The position numbers and the translations under genes were made by a program. Shown piece after piece: positions 1-8,550 of a stretch of DNA of 64,000 nt; position 1 is the first letter of the stretch; every line of letters starts with the position of its first letter. A model generated the notes under the pieces. That model made no database searches and was not told the DNA's origin. It saw only the letters and a program-made list of their open reading frames with translations. The DNA is taken from assembly GCF_024807145.1 (NCBI RefSeq), contig NZ_JANUCA010000001.1:496001-560000 (forward strand), read 5' to 3'. This DNA is from Microbacterium sp. AK031. GTDB taxonomy: Bacteria; Actinomycetota; Actinomycetes; Actinomycetales; Microbacteriaceae.

Positions 1-1
1 G

Positions 2-133
2 GCGCAGGGTGACACGGGTCGCGCCTGGCAGCACATCCTGAGCAAAGTGCACACGTACCGCGATCTCGAGCCGGCGCTGCTCGGCCGGGTCGAGGAGCTG
101 ATCGACTTCGTCACCGAGCCCGCCGGGCGCTGA
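2..133 (+). CDS. 3' end of a CDS, possibly DUF3097 family
   Basis: Only the last 43 codons are present, ending with TGA at 131-133. The fragment has a C-terminal helix ending in ALLGRVEELIDFVTEP, with a Trp-Gln-His segment near its start. This tail resembles the C-terminus I associate with the actinobacterial DUF3097 family, but the fragment is too short to be sure. The gene enters from the left edge and reads toward trmB, which begins 31 bases later behind its own -10 box. No function can be assigned. Confidence 0.5.
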   Translation, partial: AQGDTGRAWQHILSKVHTYRDLEPALLGRVEELIDFVTEPAGR

Positions 134-164
134 GACACGCAGGCCCGCCGGTTAAGATCGAGGT

Positions 165-890
165 ATGCCCGAAACCCCCGTCTTCCGTGAAGAACCGGTC
201 TCGTTCGTGCGCCGGAGCGGGAGGATGTCGGACGCACAGGATCGTGCCTTCGATGAGCTCGCCCCGCAGTATCTGCTGGATGTCCCGCGTGGCATCGCCT
301 CCACGAGCGTGCACGCCGATGCACGCATGGATCCGGTGGCCGAATACGGCCGCGACGCGCGCCTGTTCGTCGAGATCGGGTCAGGGCAGGGGCACGCGAT
401 CATCTCCGCGGCCGTCTCACGGCCGGACGACGACTTCCTCGCGATCGAGGTGTTCCGAGCCGGACTCGCCCGCACGATGCTCGACGCGGACAAGGTCGGG
501 GTTCGCAATCTTCGACTCGTCGAGGCCAATGCCCCTGAGATCCTCGCTTCCTACCTGCCGGAGGGCTCGGCATCCGAGGTCTGGATCTTCTTTCCGGACC
601 CCTGGCACAAGAAGCGCCACACCAAGCGGCGGCTGGTGCGTGCGGGCTTCGGCGACGCTGCCGCACGCGCGTTGGAGGACGGCGGCCTGCTCCGGCTCGC
701 GACGGACTGGGAGGACTACGCGCTGCAGATGCGCGAAGTGCTGGATGCCGAGCCGGAGTTCGAGCGTGCGTTCGAGGGCGAATGGGCCGAACGCTTCGAC
801 GGACGGGTCATGACGGCGTTCGAACGGAAGGGCATCGCCAAGGGACGCGACATCCGCGAACTCCTGTATCGACGTAAGACGCGCGCATGA
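165..890 (+). CDS. trmB: tRNA (guanine-N7-)-methyltransferase TrmB
   Basis: This 241-residue cytoplasmic enzyme uses S-adenosylmethionine to make m7G46 in the variable loop of tRNAs. The SAM-binding loop FVEIGSGQGHAI lies at about residues 68-80. The family signature FPDPWHKKRHTKRR lies at about 142-156. Its length is normal for bacterial TrmB. A TAAGAT hexamer at 153-158 sits exactly six bases before the ATG and there is no Shine-Dalgarno, so the mRNA is probably leaderless. The stop overlaps the next start by four bases (ATGA), so the two genes are translationally coupled. Confidence 0.95.
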   Translation: MPETPVFREEPVSFVRRSGRMSDAQDRAFDELAPQYLLDVPRGIASTSVHADARMDPVAEYGRDARLFVEIGSGQGHAIISAAVSRPDDDFLAIEVFRAGLARTMLDADKVGVRNLRLVEANAPEILASYLPEGSASEVWIFFPDPWHKKRHTKRRLVRAGFGDAAARALEDGGLLRLATDWEDYALQMREVLDAEPEFERAFEGEWAERFDGRVMTAFERKGIAKGRDIRELLYRRKTRA

Positions 891-1714
891 CGCGTACCGC
901 GGTCGCCTGGGCGCCATCGGTGGTCCCGGCGCTGCTCGTCTGCCTCGCGGCTCCGGCATTCTTCGTCGCGGAGTGGACCTGGCTGGGCTGGGCGCTGCTC
1001 GCGGCCGGCGTCGGCACGGCCTGGTTGATCGAGCGAGGAGCGGTGACGGCATCCGCCCCTTCGCTTACTCGCGATCTCTCGCTGATCGCGCTCGGACTGC
1101 TCATCGTCAGCGTGATCCCGCTCGCTGCCGAGCTCGACAACATGGCGATGCTGCGATTCACACTCGCCCTCGGGGGTGCAGTGGCAGTGCCGTATGCGAT
1201 CTCGCGGTTCGTCTTTCGCGACAGGGCGATCAGCTTCCCATGGCGTACGCATCGTCGGTGGGGACGGCTGCAGTGGGGATGGCTCATCGCCGTGCTCGTC
1301 CTCGGCTGGCTGATCCTGCCGTTCTACTTCATCACCAGCGGCGTATATCTGAACTGGCCGGTCGTCGACAGCCCGGAGTTGATCGCGCGGCTCTTCGTCG
1401 GCGTCGGTGCGGTGGGGATCTGGGATGAATTGTTCTTCATCTGCACGGTCTTCGCATTGTTGCGAAGGCACTTCCCCGATGCGCTCGCGAACGTGCTGCA
1501 GATGATCGTGTTCGTGTCGTTCCTGTGGGAGCTCGGGTACCGCGAGTGGGGGCCGGTGCTGACCATTCCGTTCGCACTGCTGCAGGGGTACATCTTCCTG
1601 CGGACCCACTCGCTCGCCTACGTGGTCACGGTGCATCTGCTGTTCGACGCCGTGGTGTTCGCGGTGCTCGTGCACGCGCACAATCCGGGGCTGTTGCCGA
1701 TCTTCCTCATCTGA
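887..1714 (+). CDS. CPBP-like (CAAX protease family) membrane protein
   Basis: A 275-residue integral membrane protein with about eight hydrophobic segments. The stretch WDELFFICTVFALLRR followed by HLLFDAVVF resembles the EExxxR and HxxxN/D motifs of CPBP intramembrane proteases. However, the first Glu of the usual Glu-Glu pair is Asp here, so catalysis is uncertain. The start overlaps the trmB stop by ATGA. The substrate is unknown. Family assignment is by motif resemblance only, and it could be a non-proteolytic paralogue. Confidence 0.65.
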   Translation: MTRTAVAWAPSVVPALLVCLAAPAFFVAEWTWLGWALLAAGVGTAWLIERGAVTASAPSLTRDLSLIALGLLIVSVIPLAAELDNMAMLRFTLALGGAVAVPYAISRFVFRDRAISFPWRTHRRWGRLQWGWLIAVLVLGWLILPFYFITSGVYLNWPVVDSPELIARLFVGVGAVGIWDELFFICTVFALLRRHFPDALANVLQMIVFVSFLWELGYREWGPVLTIPFALLQGYIFLRTHSLAYVVTVHLLFDAVVFAVLVHAHNPGLLPIFLI

Positions 1715-1739
1715 CGGCGCCAGGTGGAAGAATCAACCC

Positions 1740-2132
1740 ATGCTCATCTTCGGTCTGGTCCTCGCGGCGGCTGCCGCTGCCTTCCACGTCTTCATCTTCG
1801 CGCTCGAGTCTTTGAGATGGACGGAGCCCGAGACGCGCAAGATCTTCGGCGTGGCCAGCGAAGCGGATGCTGAGACCACCAAGTCGCTGGCCTTCAACCA
1901 GGGCTTCTACAACCTGTTCCTCGCTCTCGCGACGCTGCTGGGTATCGCCCTGCTGCTCTCCGGGCTGACGACGGTCGGGCTCACCCTTGTGTTCGCAGGC
2001 ACCGCGATGATGCTCGCCGCCGCGCTCGTGCTGGTGCTGTCGAATGTGAAGATGGCGAAGTCCGCGGCTATGCAGGGCGGGCTGCCGCTGCTCGCGGTCG
2101 TCGTGACCGCGGTGGCCGTCGCGATGAACTGA
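1740..2132 (+). CDS. DUF1304 family membrane protein
   Basis: A small 130-residue protein with four hydrophobic helices. The N-terminal HVFIFALESLRW and the central LAFNQGFYNLFLA segment are typical of DUF1304 proteins, whose biochemical role is not known. An AAGAAT hexamer at 1728-1733 lies six bases before the ATG, so a leaderless transcript is possible. The gene follows the CPBP-like gene by 25 bases on the same strand and converges with the GyrI-like gene, with only five bases between the stops. Confidence 0.8.
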   Translation: MLIFGLVLAAAAAAFHVFIFALESLRWTEPETRKIFGVASEADAETTKSLAFNQGFYNLFLALATLLGIALLLSGLTTVGLTLVFAGTAMMLAAALVLVLSNVKMAKSAAMQGGLPLLAVVVTAVAVAMN

Positions 2133-2137
2133 CCGGC

Positions 2138-2758
2138 TCAGACAGCGGCAACCGGCTGGCGGAGGATCGTGCGTCGTCGCTCTGGTGCACCCTTGCGGGG
2201 GTCGCTGAAGTAGATCTCGTGATGCTTCCCCGTCAGCTGCAGGCCGTTCTGGGGGATGAACACGTCGTGCATCTCGGCGAGCACCGGTGCCTCGTCATCG
2301 AATGCTCCGACGTGGAGCGTCTGCACGCACCGGCCCTCGGCGTAGGAGCCGAACCGCACCTCGTGCACCCGTGCGTCGGGATTCTTCGCGGAGGCGGTGG
2401 CGACGGCATCCGCGAACATCTCGTGATCGATCCAGTCGGGCTGCATGATCATCAGCGTCCAATCCCATTTCGACTTGTCGCGGGAGTCGGTGAACGCGGC
2501 GTGGTCGTCAGCCCACCACAGGCCCTCGAGCGGCATGACCGTGTAGTCGCGATCCAGAGTGCGCTTGCTGGCGAACTTCAGCGTGTAGGCGAGCGGGTAG
2601 AGGGCCTCGACGGCAGTGCTGAACTCGGGCGAGCTGTTCGGGTCGCCGTGCCCGTCGATCATGAGATAGTTCAGTTCGGGCACGTCGATGATGTCGAAGC
2701 GGCCCTTTCGGGCGCGGTAGGCGTCGATCGTCTTCTTGAAGTCGGTCTTGTCCGGCAT
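2138..2758 (-). CDS. GyrI-like small-molecule-binding domain protein
   Basis: A 206-residue cytosolic protein made of a single GyrI-like (SHS2-fold) domain. The opening segment FDIIDVPELNYLMIDGHGDPN and the internal YTVMPLEGLWW are characteristic of the stand-alone GyrI-like family. Stand-alone members bind or hydrolyse small amphipathic molecules, but the ligand here cannot be read from sequence. There is no DNA-binding domain. TATCCT on the minus strand (2770-2765) is six bases upstream of the ATG, indicating a leaderless promoter. Confidence 0.8.
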   Translation of the reverse strand: MPDKTDFKKTIDAYRARKGRFDIIDVPELNYLMIDGHGDPNSSPEFSTAVEALYPLAYTLKFASKRTLDRDYTVMPLEGLWWADDHAAFTDSRDKSKWDWTLMIMQPDWIDHEMFADAVATASAKNPDARVHEVRFGSYAEGRCVQTLHVGAFDDEAPVLAEMHDVFIPQNGLQLTGKHHEIYFSDPRKGAPERRRTILRQPVAAV

Positions 2759-2853
2759 GATCCGAGGATAGGGCGCCCTCGGAGCGAGCCCGAGCCTTTG
2801 ACAGAAGGATTTCGGGGGTTCATCACGGGCAATGTCAAGTCGGATGCTGAGGA

Positions 2854-4329
2854 TCAGCCCAGGGCACGCTCTGCGATGTACGCCCGCAGCTGCTGCTCGT
2901 CGTGCGGCATCTTCGTCACGTGCTGCGGGGCGTCGAGCATCGACTGCGTCTCAGCATCCGGCTCGACCGTCGTGCCGATCGCCTCGATGATGAGATCTGC
3001 GAACTTGGCGGGCTTCGCCGTCTCGAGCACCAGCATCGGGATGCCGGGTTCCACGTGTGCGCGGGCGACCTTCGCGCCGTCTGCGGTGTGCGGGTCGAGG
3101 ATCACTCCGTTCTTCTCGGAGAACTCGCGGATCGTCGTGATGCGGTCGGCGTGCGCGCTGGTGCCGCTGACGATTCCGAATTCGGACGCGAACCGGTCGA
3201 GTTCGCCGGAGAGGTCGATCTCGTCGCGCTCCTCGAGTTCGTGCCAGGCCGCGGCCGTGCGCTCGGGGTCGCGCCCGAGCAGATCGAAGACGAACCGCTC
3301 GAGGTTGGAGGCGCGAGAGACATCCATGGAAGGACTCGACGTCGCCAGCGTGTTCGCGGCGCTGCGCGGACGGTAGTGTCCGGTGCGGAAGAACTCGTCG
3401 AGGACGTTGTTCTCGTTCGAGGCGAGCACGAGTTTGCGGATCGGGACGCCCATGCTCTTCGCGTAGTGGCCGGAGAGGATGTTCCCGAAATTGCCCGATG
3501 GCACCGCGAACGAGACCTCGAAGTCCGCACGCTCGCCTTCGGCCACATCATCCGTGACGCGCAGCCACGCCCACACGTAGTAGGCGATCTGCGCCGAGAT
3601 GCGACCGAAGTTGATCGAGTTGACGGCGCCAAGGTTGTGGGCGCGCTTGAACTCGAGGTCGGTCGCGAGGCGCTTGACGAGGTTCTGGCAGTCGTCGAAG
3701 ACACCCTCGACGGCGATGTTGTGCACGTTCTCGTCCTGCAGCGAGTACATCTGTGCGCGCTGGAACGCACTCATCCGGCCCTGCGGGGAGAGCATGAAGA
3801 TCGAGACGCGGTCACGGCCGCGGAGGGCATGCTCGGCGGCTGATCCGGTGTCGCCCGAGGTCGCGCCGAGCACGTTCAGCACCCGGTCGCTCTTCTCGAG
3901 CACATACTCCAGCGCTTCACCGAGGAACTGCATCGCCATGTCCTTGAAGGCGAGCGTCGGACCCTCTGACAGGCCGACGAGCGTCATGCCCTCGCCGATC
4001 TCGCTGAGCGGGACGATCTCCTCAGCCGCGAATTTGCCTCCACCGTATGCCGCCGCGGTGAGGCGGGCGAGGTCTTCACGCGGAATATCGGTGGCGAAGA
4101 GGCCGATGATCTCGGTCGCGAGCTCTGAGTAGCTGAGCGGACGCAGGCGCTCGAGGTCGTCTGCGCTGAGCTGTGGCAGCGTCTCAGGGACGGCGAGGCC
4201 GCCGTTGGGTGCGAGTCCTTCGAGGAGGACATCACTGAACTGTCCGAGTGTGCCGCCGCGTGTGGAGATGTACTGCAAGTCTCGAACCTCGATTGTGCTG
4301 TGGGTGGGTGTCGGGATCGTCGGTTCCAT
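2854..4329 (-). CDS. thrC: Threonine synthase
   Basis: A 491-residue PLP enzyme that converts O-phosphohomoserine to threonine, the last step of threonine synthesis. The N-terminal YISTRGG and the LAFKDMAMQFLG segment, with the PLP-binding Lys near residue 128, identify the long (yeast/E. coli-type) threonine synthase class. GATSGDTGSAAEHAL is the phosphate-binding loop region. The gene stands alone, about 10 kb from hom-thrB (14.6-16.9 kb), so the pathway is split. The start chosen is the first ATG. About 12 residues precede the conserved region and could be an overcall. Confidence 0.95.
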   Translation of the reverse strand: MEPTIPTPTHSTIEVRDLQYISTRGGTLGQFSDVLLEGLAPNGGLAVPETLPQLSADDLERLRPLSYSELATEIIGLFATDIPREDLARLTAAAYGGGKFAAEEIVPLSEIGEGMTLVGLSEGPTLAFKDMAMQFLGEALEYVLEKSDRVLNVLGATSGDTGSAAEHALRGRDRVSIFMLSPQGRMSAFQRAQMYSLQDENVHNIAVEGVFDDCQNLVKRLATDLEFKRAHNLGAVNSINFGRISAQIAYYVWAWLRVTDDVAEGERADFEVSFAVPSGNFGNILSGHYAKSMGVPIRKLVLASNENNVLDEFFRTGHYRPRSAANTLATSSPSMDVSRASNLERFVFDLLGRDPERTAAAWHELEERDEIDLSGELDRFASEFGIVSGTSAHADRITTIREFSEKNGVILDPHTADGAKVARAHVEPGIPMLVLETAKPAKFADLIIEAIGTTVEPDAETQSMLDAPQHVTKMPHDEQQLRAYIAERALG

Positions 4330-4397
4330 CGTAGAGCGTGAGGCGGGCGACGTTACATCGGTGGTTGCCGGTCAGCCGTTCGGGGCACAATGGGGCG

Positions 4398-5264
4398 ATG
4401 GGAGCGAAGGCGCACATGACGATTGACGACATCGCCGGCGAACTCTATGCGCTCCCGCCCCAGGAGTTCACGCAGGCGCGAAATGCTCGCGCCAAGGAAC
4501 TGGACGATGCGCGATTGGCCGCCCAGGTCCGCGCTCTCCGCAAACCGCTGCTGGCCGCGTGGGTGGTGAACCTCTTCGCGCGCGAGCGCGTGAGCAGTCT
4601 CCGAGAGGCGCTCGATCTCGCCGGCGAGCTGCGCGAGGCACAAGCCGAGCTGGATGCAGCGGCGCTCACGAAATTGAATCGTCAGCGACGCGCGCTCATC
4701 CGTGCCCTCGCTCAGCAGGCGGAAGAGCTTGCTGCAGAGCATGGCGAGTCCATCACGCGGTCGACGGCGGATGCCGTGGAACAGACATTGAACGCGGCGA
4801 TGTTCGACGCCGATGCGGCAGCAGCGGTGGCATCCGGAAGGCTGGTGAGACCGCTCGAGGTCGGCGGCGACTCGGCCGAACTCGTGGATGCCGTCGCTGG
4901 AGGTCTTGGGGACGCTCCCGTGACCTCGCCGAGCATCCCCGTGGATGAGGTGAAAGCGCGAAGGGAGCGCAAGGACGCCGAACGCGCACTGCGCACAGCG
5001 GAGACTGCGCTCGCCCAGGCAGAGCGCGAGAGAGATGAACTCGACCGCACCTCGAAGAAACTGAGCGATCAGGTCGATCGGCTGGACGACCGGGTTGGCG
5101 AGCTCGAATCGGAGCTCGCGCGAGCTGGTCAGGAAGCAGATCGTGCCAGGCGAGAGCGGGATGCGCTCGACGGCGGTCTGGCCGAGGCGGGGGCGCGCGT
5201 CGAAGAGGCGCGTGCTGCAGCGGCTGCCACCCAAGCCGCGCTCGATCGTCTTCGGGCAGAGTGA
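4398..5264 (+). CDS. Hypothetical coiled-coil protein
   Basis: A 288-residue Ala/Glu/Arg-rich protein that I do not recognise beyond having seen similar actinobacterial hypotheticals. The N-terminal half contains a conserved-looking helical domain (LYALPPQEFTQARNARAKE, then VRALRKPLLAAWVVNLFARE). The C-terminal ~110 residues form a long coiled coil with heptad-like Leu and charged residues. There is no signal peptide or membrane segment. The ATG at 4398 is chosen because CACAAT at 4386-4391 lies exactly six bases ahead of it, the pattern seen at many neighbouring genes. A further in-frame ATG lies at 4416. It is divergent from thrC. Confidence 0.7.
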   Translation: MGAKAHMTIDDIAGELYALPPQEFTQARNARAKELDDARLAAQVRALRKPLLAAWVVNLFARERVSSLREALDLAGELREAQAELDAAALTKLNRQRRALIRALAQQAEELAAEHGESITRSTADAVEQTLNAAMFDADAAAAVASGRLVRPLEVGGDSAELVDAVAGGLGDAPVTSPSIPVDEVKARRERKDAERALRTAETALAQAERERDELDRTSKKLSDQVDRLDDRVGELESELARAGQEADRARRERDALDGGLAEAGARVEEARAAAAATQAALDRLRAE

Positions 5265-5289
5265 ATCTGATCGAACGACGTCAGGGTCG

Positions 5290-5898
5290 TCACGCTTCGA
5301 GCAGCGGGGCGAGGATGCCGTGCGCCTGGAGCACCCTGCGCAGTCCTGTGACTCCTTGGTAGAGGTGGGTCCAGATGCCCAAGCCCTTGGCTCCGACGAG
5401 CTTGCCGGGTGAGTCGTCGGTGAAGAAGACCTCGTGCGGGACGACGTCGAGTTCGTCGAGAACCGCGTGGAATGCGCGGGCGTCAGGCTTCGCGTGGCCG
5501 ATCTCGGCGGAGTTGAACACGGCCTCGAAGTGATCATGGAGTCTCATCTGCTCGGCCTCGGCAGGGATCGTGTCCGTGCCGTTGGTGAGGATCGCGGTGC
5601 GCAGCCCGGCCGCGCGCAGCTGGTCTGCGATCGCGACCACCTCCGCATCCACTCGATACGGCTGCCGTGACCATTCCTCGGCTGCTGCAGGGTTGCCGAG
5701 GTGCTCGGCGATCCGATCGACCCACTCCGCCCGGCGCAGCTTCCCGGTCGTGACCTCCCGCAGCAGGGGAGCGGCGAAGGCGAAGCCCTCGATGGTTCCG
5801 GGGTCGATGCCATGGCGGCGTTCGATCTCGCCCACGGCATCCGGATCGAAGTGCCGAATTACCCCGTCGAGATCGAACAGAACAGTTGTGATCGTCAT
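5290..5898 (-). CDS. HAD-family hydrolase (subfamily IA)
   Basis: A 202-residue cytosolic phosphatase-like protein. Motif I is FDLDGVIRHF near residues 8-17, motif II is LTNGT, a Lys follows in HAKPD (motif III), and motif IV is FTDDSPGKLVGA. All catalytic positions of a HAD IA hydrolase are present, including a helical cap between motifs I and II. The substrate is unknown. It begins 10 bases after the MFS gene stop on the same strand, so it is probably the last gene of the MerR-MFS-HAD operon, where it might act on the exported compound or its precursor (inference). Confidence 0.85.
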   Translation of the reverse strand: MTITTVLFDLDGVIRHFDPDAVGEIERRHGIDPGTIEGFAFAAPLLREVTTGKLRRAEWVDRIAEHLGNPAAAEEWSRQPYRVDAEVVAIADQLRAAGLRTAILTNGTDTIPAEAEQMRLHDHFEAVFNSAEIGHAKPDARAFHAVLDELDVVPHEVFFTDDSPGKLVGAKGLGIWTHLYQGVTGLRRVLQAHGILAPLLEA

Positions 5899-5908
5899 GA
5901 TCCCTGCG

Positions 5909-7108
5909 TCATCGTCTCATCGTGAAGGTCCGCAACGCCCTGTCGGTGACGACGATGAGCGTCGCGAGCGTTGCGACCAATCCTGACACGGCGAGCACCG
6001 GCCCCGTCCCGACCGGTGCGACGAAGAACCCGATCATCGGGCTCACGACGAGCTGCGGCGCCTGCTGCACGAGGATCAGCAGAGCCTGAAACCTCGAGAC
6101 CATCGGCGACGGTGCGAGCAGAACGTACGTCGGGAAGACATGAGCGGTGAACACGACCACGCCGACTCCGACGGCGGTTGTGCCTGCCAACGCGACGAAC
6201 CAGTCGGAGGTGACGGCGAGCAGCCCGAGACCGAGGGCGATGATCAACGGACCGAGCGCCATGGGACGCCACGCCTTCGCCGCCGTCCCTCGCCACGCGA
6301 ACCATGCGCCGCAGGCGAGGCCGCCTGCGATCCAGCCGGCCTCGATGACACCGGCATCGGAAGCTGACCATCCGCGCTCTCGTGCGGCGAGAGGTATCCC
6401 GAGCAGGACTGCGGGGATGACGGCGCCTGCGACGATCGCGACGCATGCCAGCAGTGCTGGGACACCGTTCGTGCTGCGAGCTGTCGTGACGCCGGTGACG
6501 ATCCCACGGAGAGTCATCGCCTCACGGGCCGGGTGATGCGCGCGCGGAGGTCTGATCAGCAGCAACACGACCAGCATCACGATCCCTCCGAGCACGTCCA
6601 CGAATGCCACGCCGCTCAGTGCTACGAGTCCGACCAGCAGCCCGCCGACCGGAGGAGCGATCGTGCGCGCGAACTGGCTCGCCATCCCGACTCGAGCCAT
6701 CGCGGTTCCGAGGTCAGTGTCCGCGACGAACAGGCGTGGGAAGACGCCCGCTGCCGGCCGTTGGAAGGCGGCGACGGTGCCGATAAGCGTTGCAGTGATC
6801 ATCAGGAGAGCGGCAGCCGGCGTCCAGAGGATCACCGCGACGCCGAGGCCCGCACTGATGAGGACCATCGTGAGCGTACCGACGATCATGACACGACGTG
6901 GTCCGAACCTGTCAGCGACTGCGCCGCCGAGAAGCGCCAGCGCTACGGATGGGGCAACGGTCAGCGTGAGCACCGCCGACGCGACGTGCGGACCGAGCCC
7001 GGATGCTGTCCAGGTGAGGGCGAACGCGAGAATGCCGGAGCCGAGTTCTGAGCCGACCGTCGCCGCGACCCAGGCGTTGAATCCACGCGGCGTTCTGAGC
7101 GAGGTCAT
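5909..7108 (-). CDS. MFS transporter, probable drug or metabolite exporter
   Basis: A 399-residue protein with about 12 hydrophobic segments typical of the major facilitator superfamily. The MFS signature appears as GGAVADRFGPRRVMI after helix 2. The start MTSLRTPRG at 7108 overlaps the stop of the upstream MerR gene by ATGA, so it is co-transcribed and translationally coupled. A longer in-frame start at 7192 would lie inside the regulator gene and is rejected. The MerR control suggests induction by the exported compound, as in multidrug MerR-exporter pairs. Confidence 0.88.
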   Translation of the reverse strand: MTSLRTPRGFNAWVAATVGSELGSGILAFALTWTASGLGPHVASAVLTLTVAPSVALALLGGAVADRFGPRRVMIVGTLTMVLISAGLGVAVILWTPAAALLMITATLIGTVAAFQRPAAGVFPRLFVADTDLGTAMARVGMASQFARTIAPPVGGLLVGLVALSGVAFVDVLGGIVMLVVLLLIRPPRAHHPAREAMTLRGIVTGVTTARSTNGVPALLACVAIVAGAVIPAVLLGIPLAARERGWSASDAGVIEAGWIAGGLACGAWFAWRGTAAKAWRPMALGPLIIALGLGLLAVTSDWFVALAGTTAVGVGVVVFTAHVFPTYVLLAPSPMVSRFQALLILVQQAPQLVVSPMIGFFVAPVGTGPVLAVSGLVATLATLIVVTDRALRTFTMRR

Positions 7109-8214
7109 GCCCAGGGCATCACCAGTGCGACGAAGTCCGGCTGGCTGGGGGCGCGCCACACCAATGCACGGTCGGAGCCGTGCATGTCGCACGTGAGTTC
7201 CTGGCCGACGGCGGCGTCGGCGATGCGGCGCAGAACGGGCCGAGACAGTGTGATCGCCATAGGCGCCCCGATGCCGGCTCCTGAGAGACTGCGGCCGGCC
7301 GAGGTGAGTCGTGCCGCGCTCTCTTCGACAGAGAGGAGCACAGCGTCGCGCTGTTGCGCGGAAGTGAGGCGCCGCACTCGATCCAGCAGGAAGAGCGCCT
7401 TGGTAGGCGAGAACGCAGCCGTCTGGAGCATTCGATCCACGCTGGGGAAGAGGTCCGCTCGAGTCGGCAGCGAAAGCTCTTGACCGTGTTCGTCGCAGAA
7501 TCGACTGACGGCGCTCGCCGAATCGCCGTCACGCCCGGCCGGGACATCGATGACGAGATCCGCCGATCTGCGACGTCCAAGCCACTCGAGCACCGGCGCC
7601 GGCGCGAGTCGCACTCTTGCGGGTGGACCATCGATCACAGAGGGGACGTCTGTCCGAGCCATCAGTACGTAGCAGTCTGTTGCGACGACCGACACAGATG
7701 CGGGACCGACCTCGATCAGTACCCCGTCATGGTTGCCGTCCCCATCGGCATCCGCACTGGCAGTCGCGATCTGCCGAATGGCGGATGCCAGGGCTGCCGC
7801 ATCGAAGTGAGCCGTCGTCCGTCTTGCCGGATTGCTGTCCATCTGCGCGCGCAGGACGAGCGTCAGATCGTCCACGAGCGCGGTGATCACCTCTGAGCGC
7901 TCGCGCGCATCGACGCGCCAATCGTTCAGGATGCCCTCTGCGTCGGCGACGTCGCTCTCGAACACCGCCCTGATGCGTTCAAGGGAGAGCCCGGCATCCC
8001 TCAGGCGTCGAATCCATATCGCGCGCTGCTGCTGATCCAGCGAGTAGTAGCGGTATCCAGTTCGCTCTTCGACGTCGGCGGGTGCGAGCAGACCGGTCTC
8101 CCCGTACTGACGCAGCGCACTCGCGCTCAGGCCGGCTGAGCGAGCGAACGCACTGATCGTCTGCAACGGCGGCTGTTCGACCTCGCGGCGGTCGGACTCC
8201 TGGGACTGCCTCAT
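7105..8214 (-). CDS. MerR regulator fused to a beta-sliding-clamp-like domain
   Basis: A 369-residue cytosolic protein. Residues about 17-90 form a MerR winged helix (ISAFARSAGLSASALRQY, then YRYYSLDQQQRAIWIRRLRDAG), followed by a dimerisation helix. From about residue 135 to the end the sequence looks like the second and third domains of DNA polymerase III beta. DLFPSVDRMLQTA matches the clamp's FPDY segment, then comes a domain with an LLSVEESAARLTSAG strand pattern, and the end is FVALVMP, like the clamp C-terminus. It probably senses a ligand with the clamp-like module and activates its own operon with the MFS exporter. The start at 8214 is chosen because the promoter occupies the sequence upstream (-10 at 8226-8221). 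The longer ATG at 8235 would lie within that promoter. Confidence 0.82.
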   Translation of the reverse strand: MRQSQESDRREVEQPPLQTISAFARSAGLSASALRQYGETGLLAPADVEERTGYRYYSLDQQQRAIWIRRLRDAGLSLERIRAVFESDVADAEGILNDWRVDARERSEVITALVDDLTLVLRAQMDSNPARRTTAHFDAAALASAIRQIATASADADGDGNHDGVLIEVGPASVSVVATDCYVLMARTDVPSVIDGPPARVRLAPAPVLEWLGRRRSADLVIDVPAGRDGDSASAVSRFCDEHGQELSLPTRADLFPSVDRMLQTAAFSPTKALFLLDRVRRLTSAQQRDAVLLSVEESAARLTSAGRSLSGAGIGAPMAITLSRPVLRRIADAAVGQELTCDMHGSDRALVWRAPSQPDFVALVMPWA

Positions 8215-8220
8215 GGTCCC

Positions 8221-8251
8221 ATGATCGACTCTCACCCTGGCTGAAGGTCAA
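8221..8251 (-). promoter_or_regulatory. MerR-type promoter with 19-bp spacer and operator dyad
   Basis: On the minus strand TTGACC (8251-8246) and GATCAT (8226-8221) are separated by 19 bp, the over-long spacer that MerR-family activators correct by DNA distortion. Within the spacer an inverted repeat (GACTCTCA at 8227-8234 and TGAAGGTC at 8242-8249, six of eight positions symmetric, 7-bp centre) is the likely operator. The -10 box ends six bases before the ATG at 8214, so the regulator mRNA would be leaderless and autoregulated. Confidence 0.75.
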
Positions 8252-8303
8252 GCGCGTGCGGGAATCATCCCGCACCAGGTGAGATCGGCCGTACTCTGAC
8301 CAC

Positions 8304-8534
8304 ATGGACAACGGCTCGATCGTATTCGCGTTCTTCGGTCTGCCACTAGGACTGGGGCTGCTCGTGGGAAGCGTGATGGTCGGAGTCGGGGTTCTCATGT
8401 GCCTGGCATGGAGCTTCAACAGGCTGGCGGGATTTCTGACCGCCACGATCCTGTCTCGGTTTCGCGCCCGGCAGGCGGAGCTTGAAGAAGACCCGAGTAT
8501 GCGGACGAGTGAATTGATGACTCCCGACCAGTGA
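8304..8534 (+). CDS. Small membrane protein, unknown
   Basis: A 76-residue hypothetical protein. Residues 4-45 form one or two hydrophobic helices rich in Gly, Leu and Val. The C-terminal ~30 residues are charged and cytoplasmic-looking (RARQAELEEDPSMRTSE). TACTCT at 8292-8297 lies six bases before the ATG, matching the local leaderless-promoter pattern and supporting that this short frame is real. It is divergent from the MerR gene and ends 16 bases before the tRNA. No function can be proposed. Confidence 0.6.
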   Translation: MDNGSIVFAFFGLPLGLGLLVGSVMVGVGVLMCLAWSFNRLAGFLTATILSRFRARQAELEEDPSMRTSELMTPDQ

Positions 8535-8550
8535 TATCGTCGTTCGGTAC

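Noticed and set aside
4353-5537. A 394-codon minus-strand open frame across the coiled-coil gene
   Set aside because: No motif. It overlaps the HAD gene and is fully antisense to the better supported plus-strand gene.
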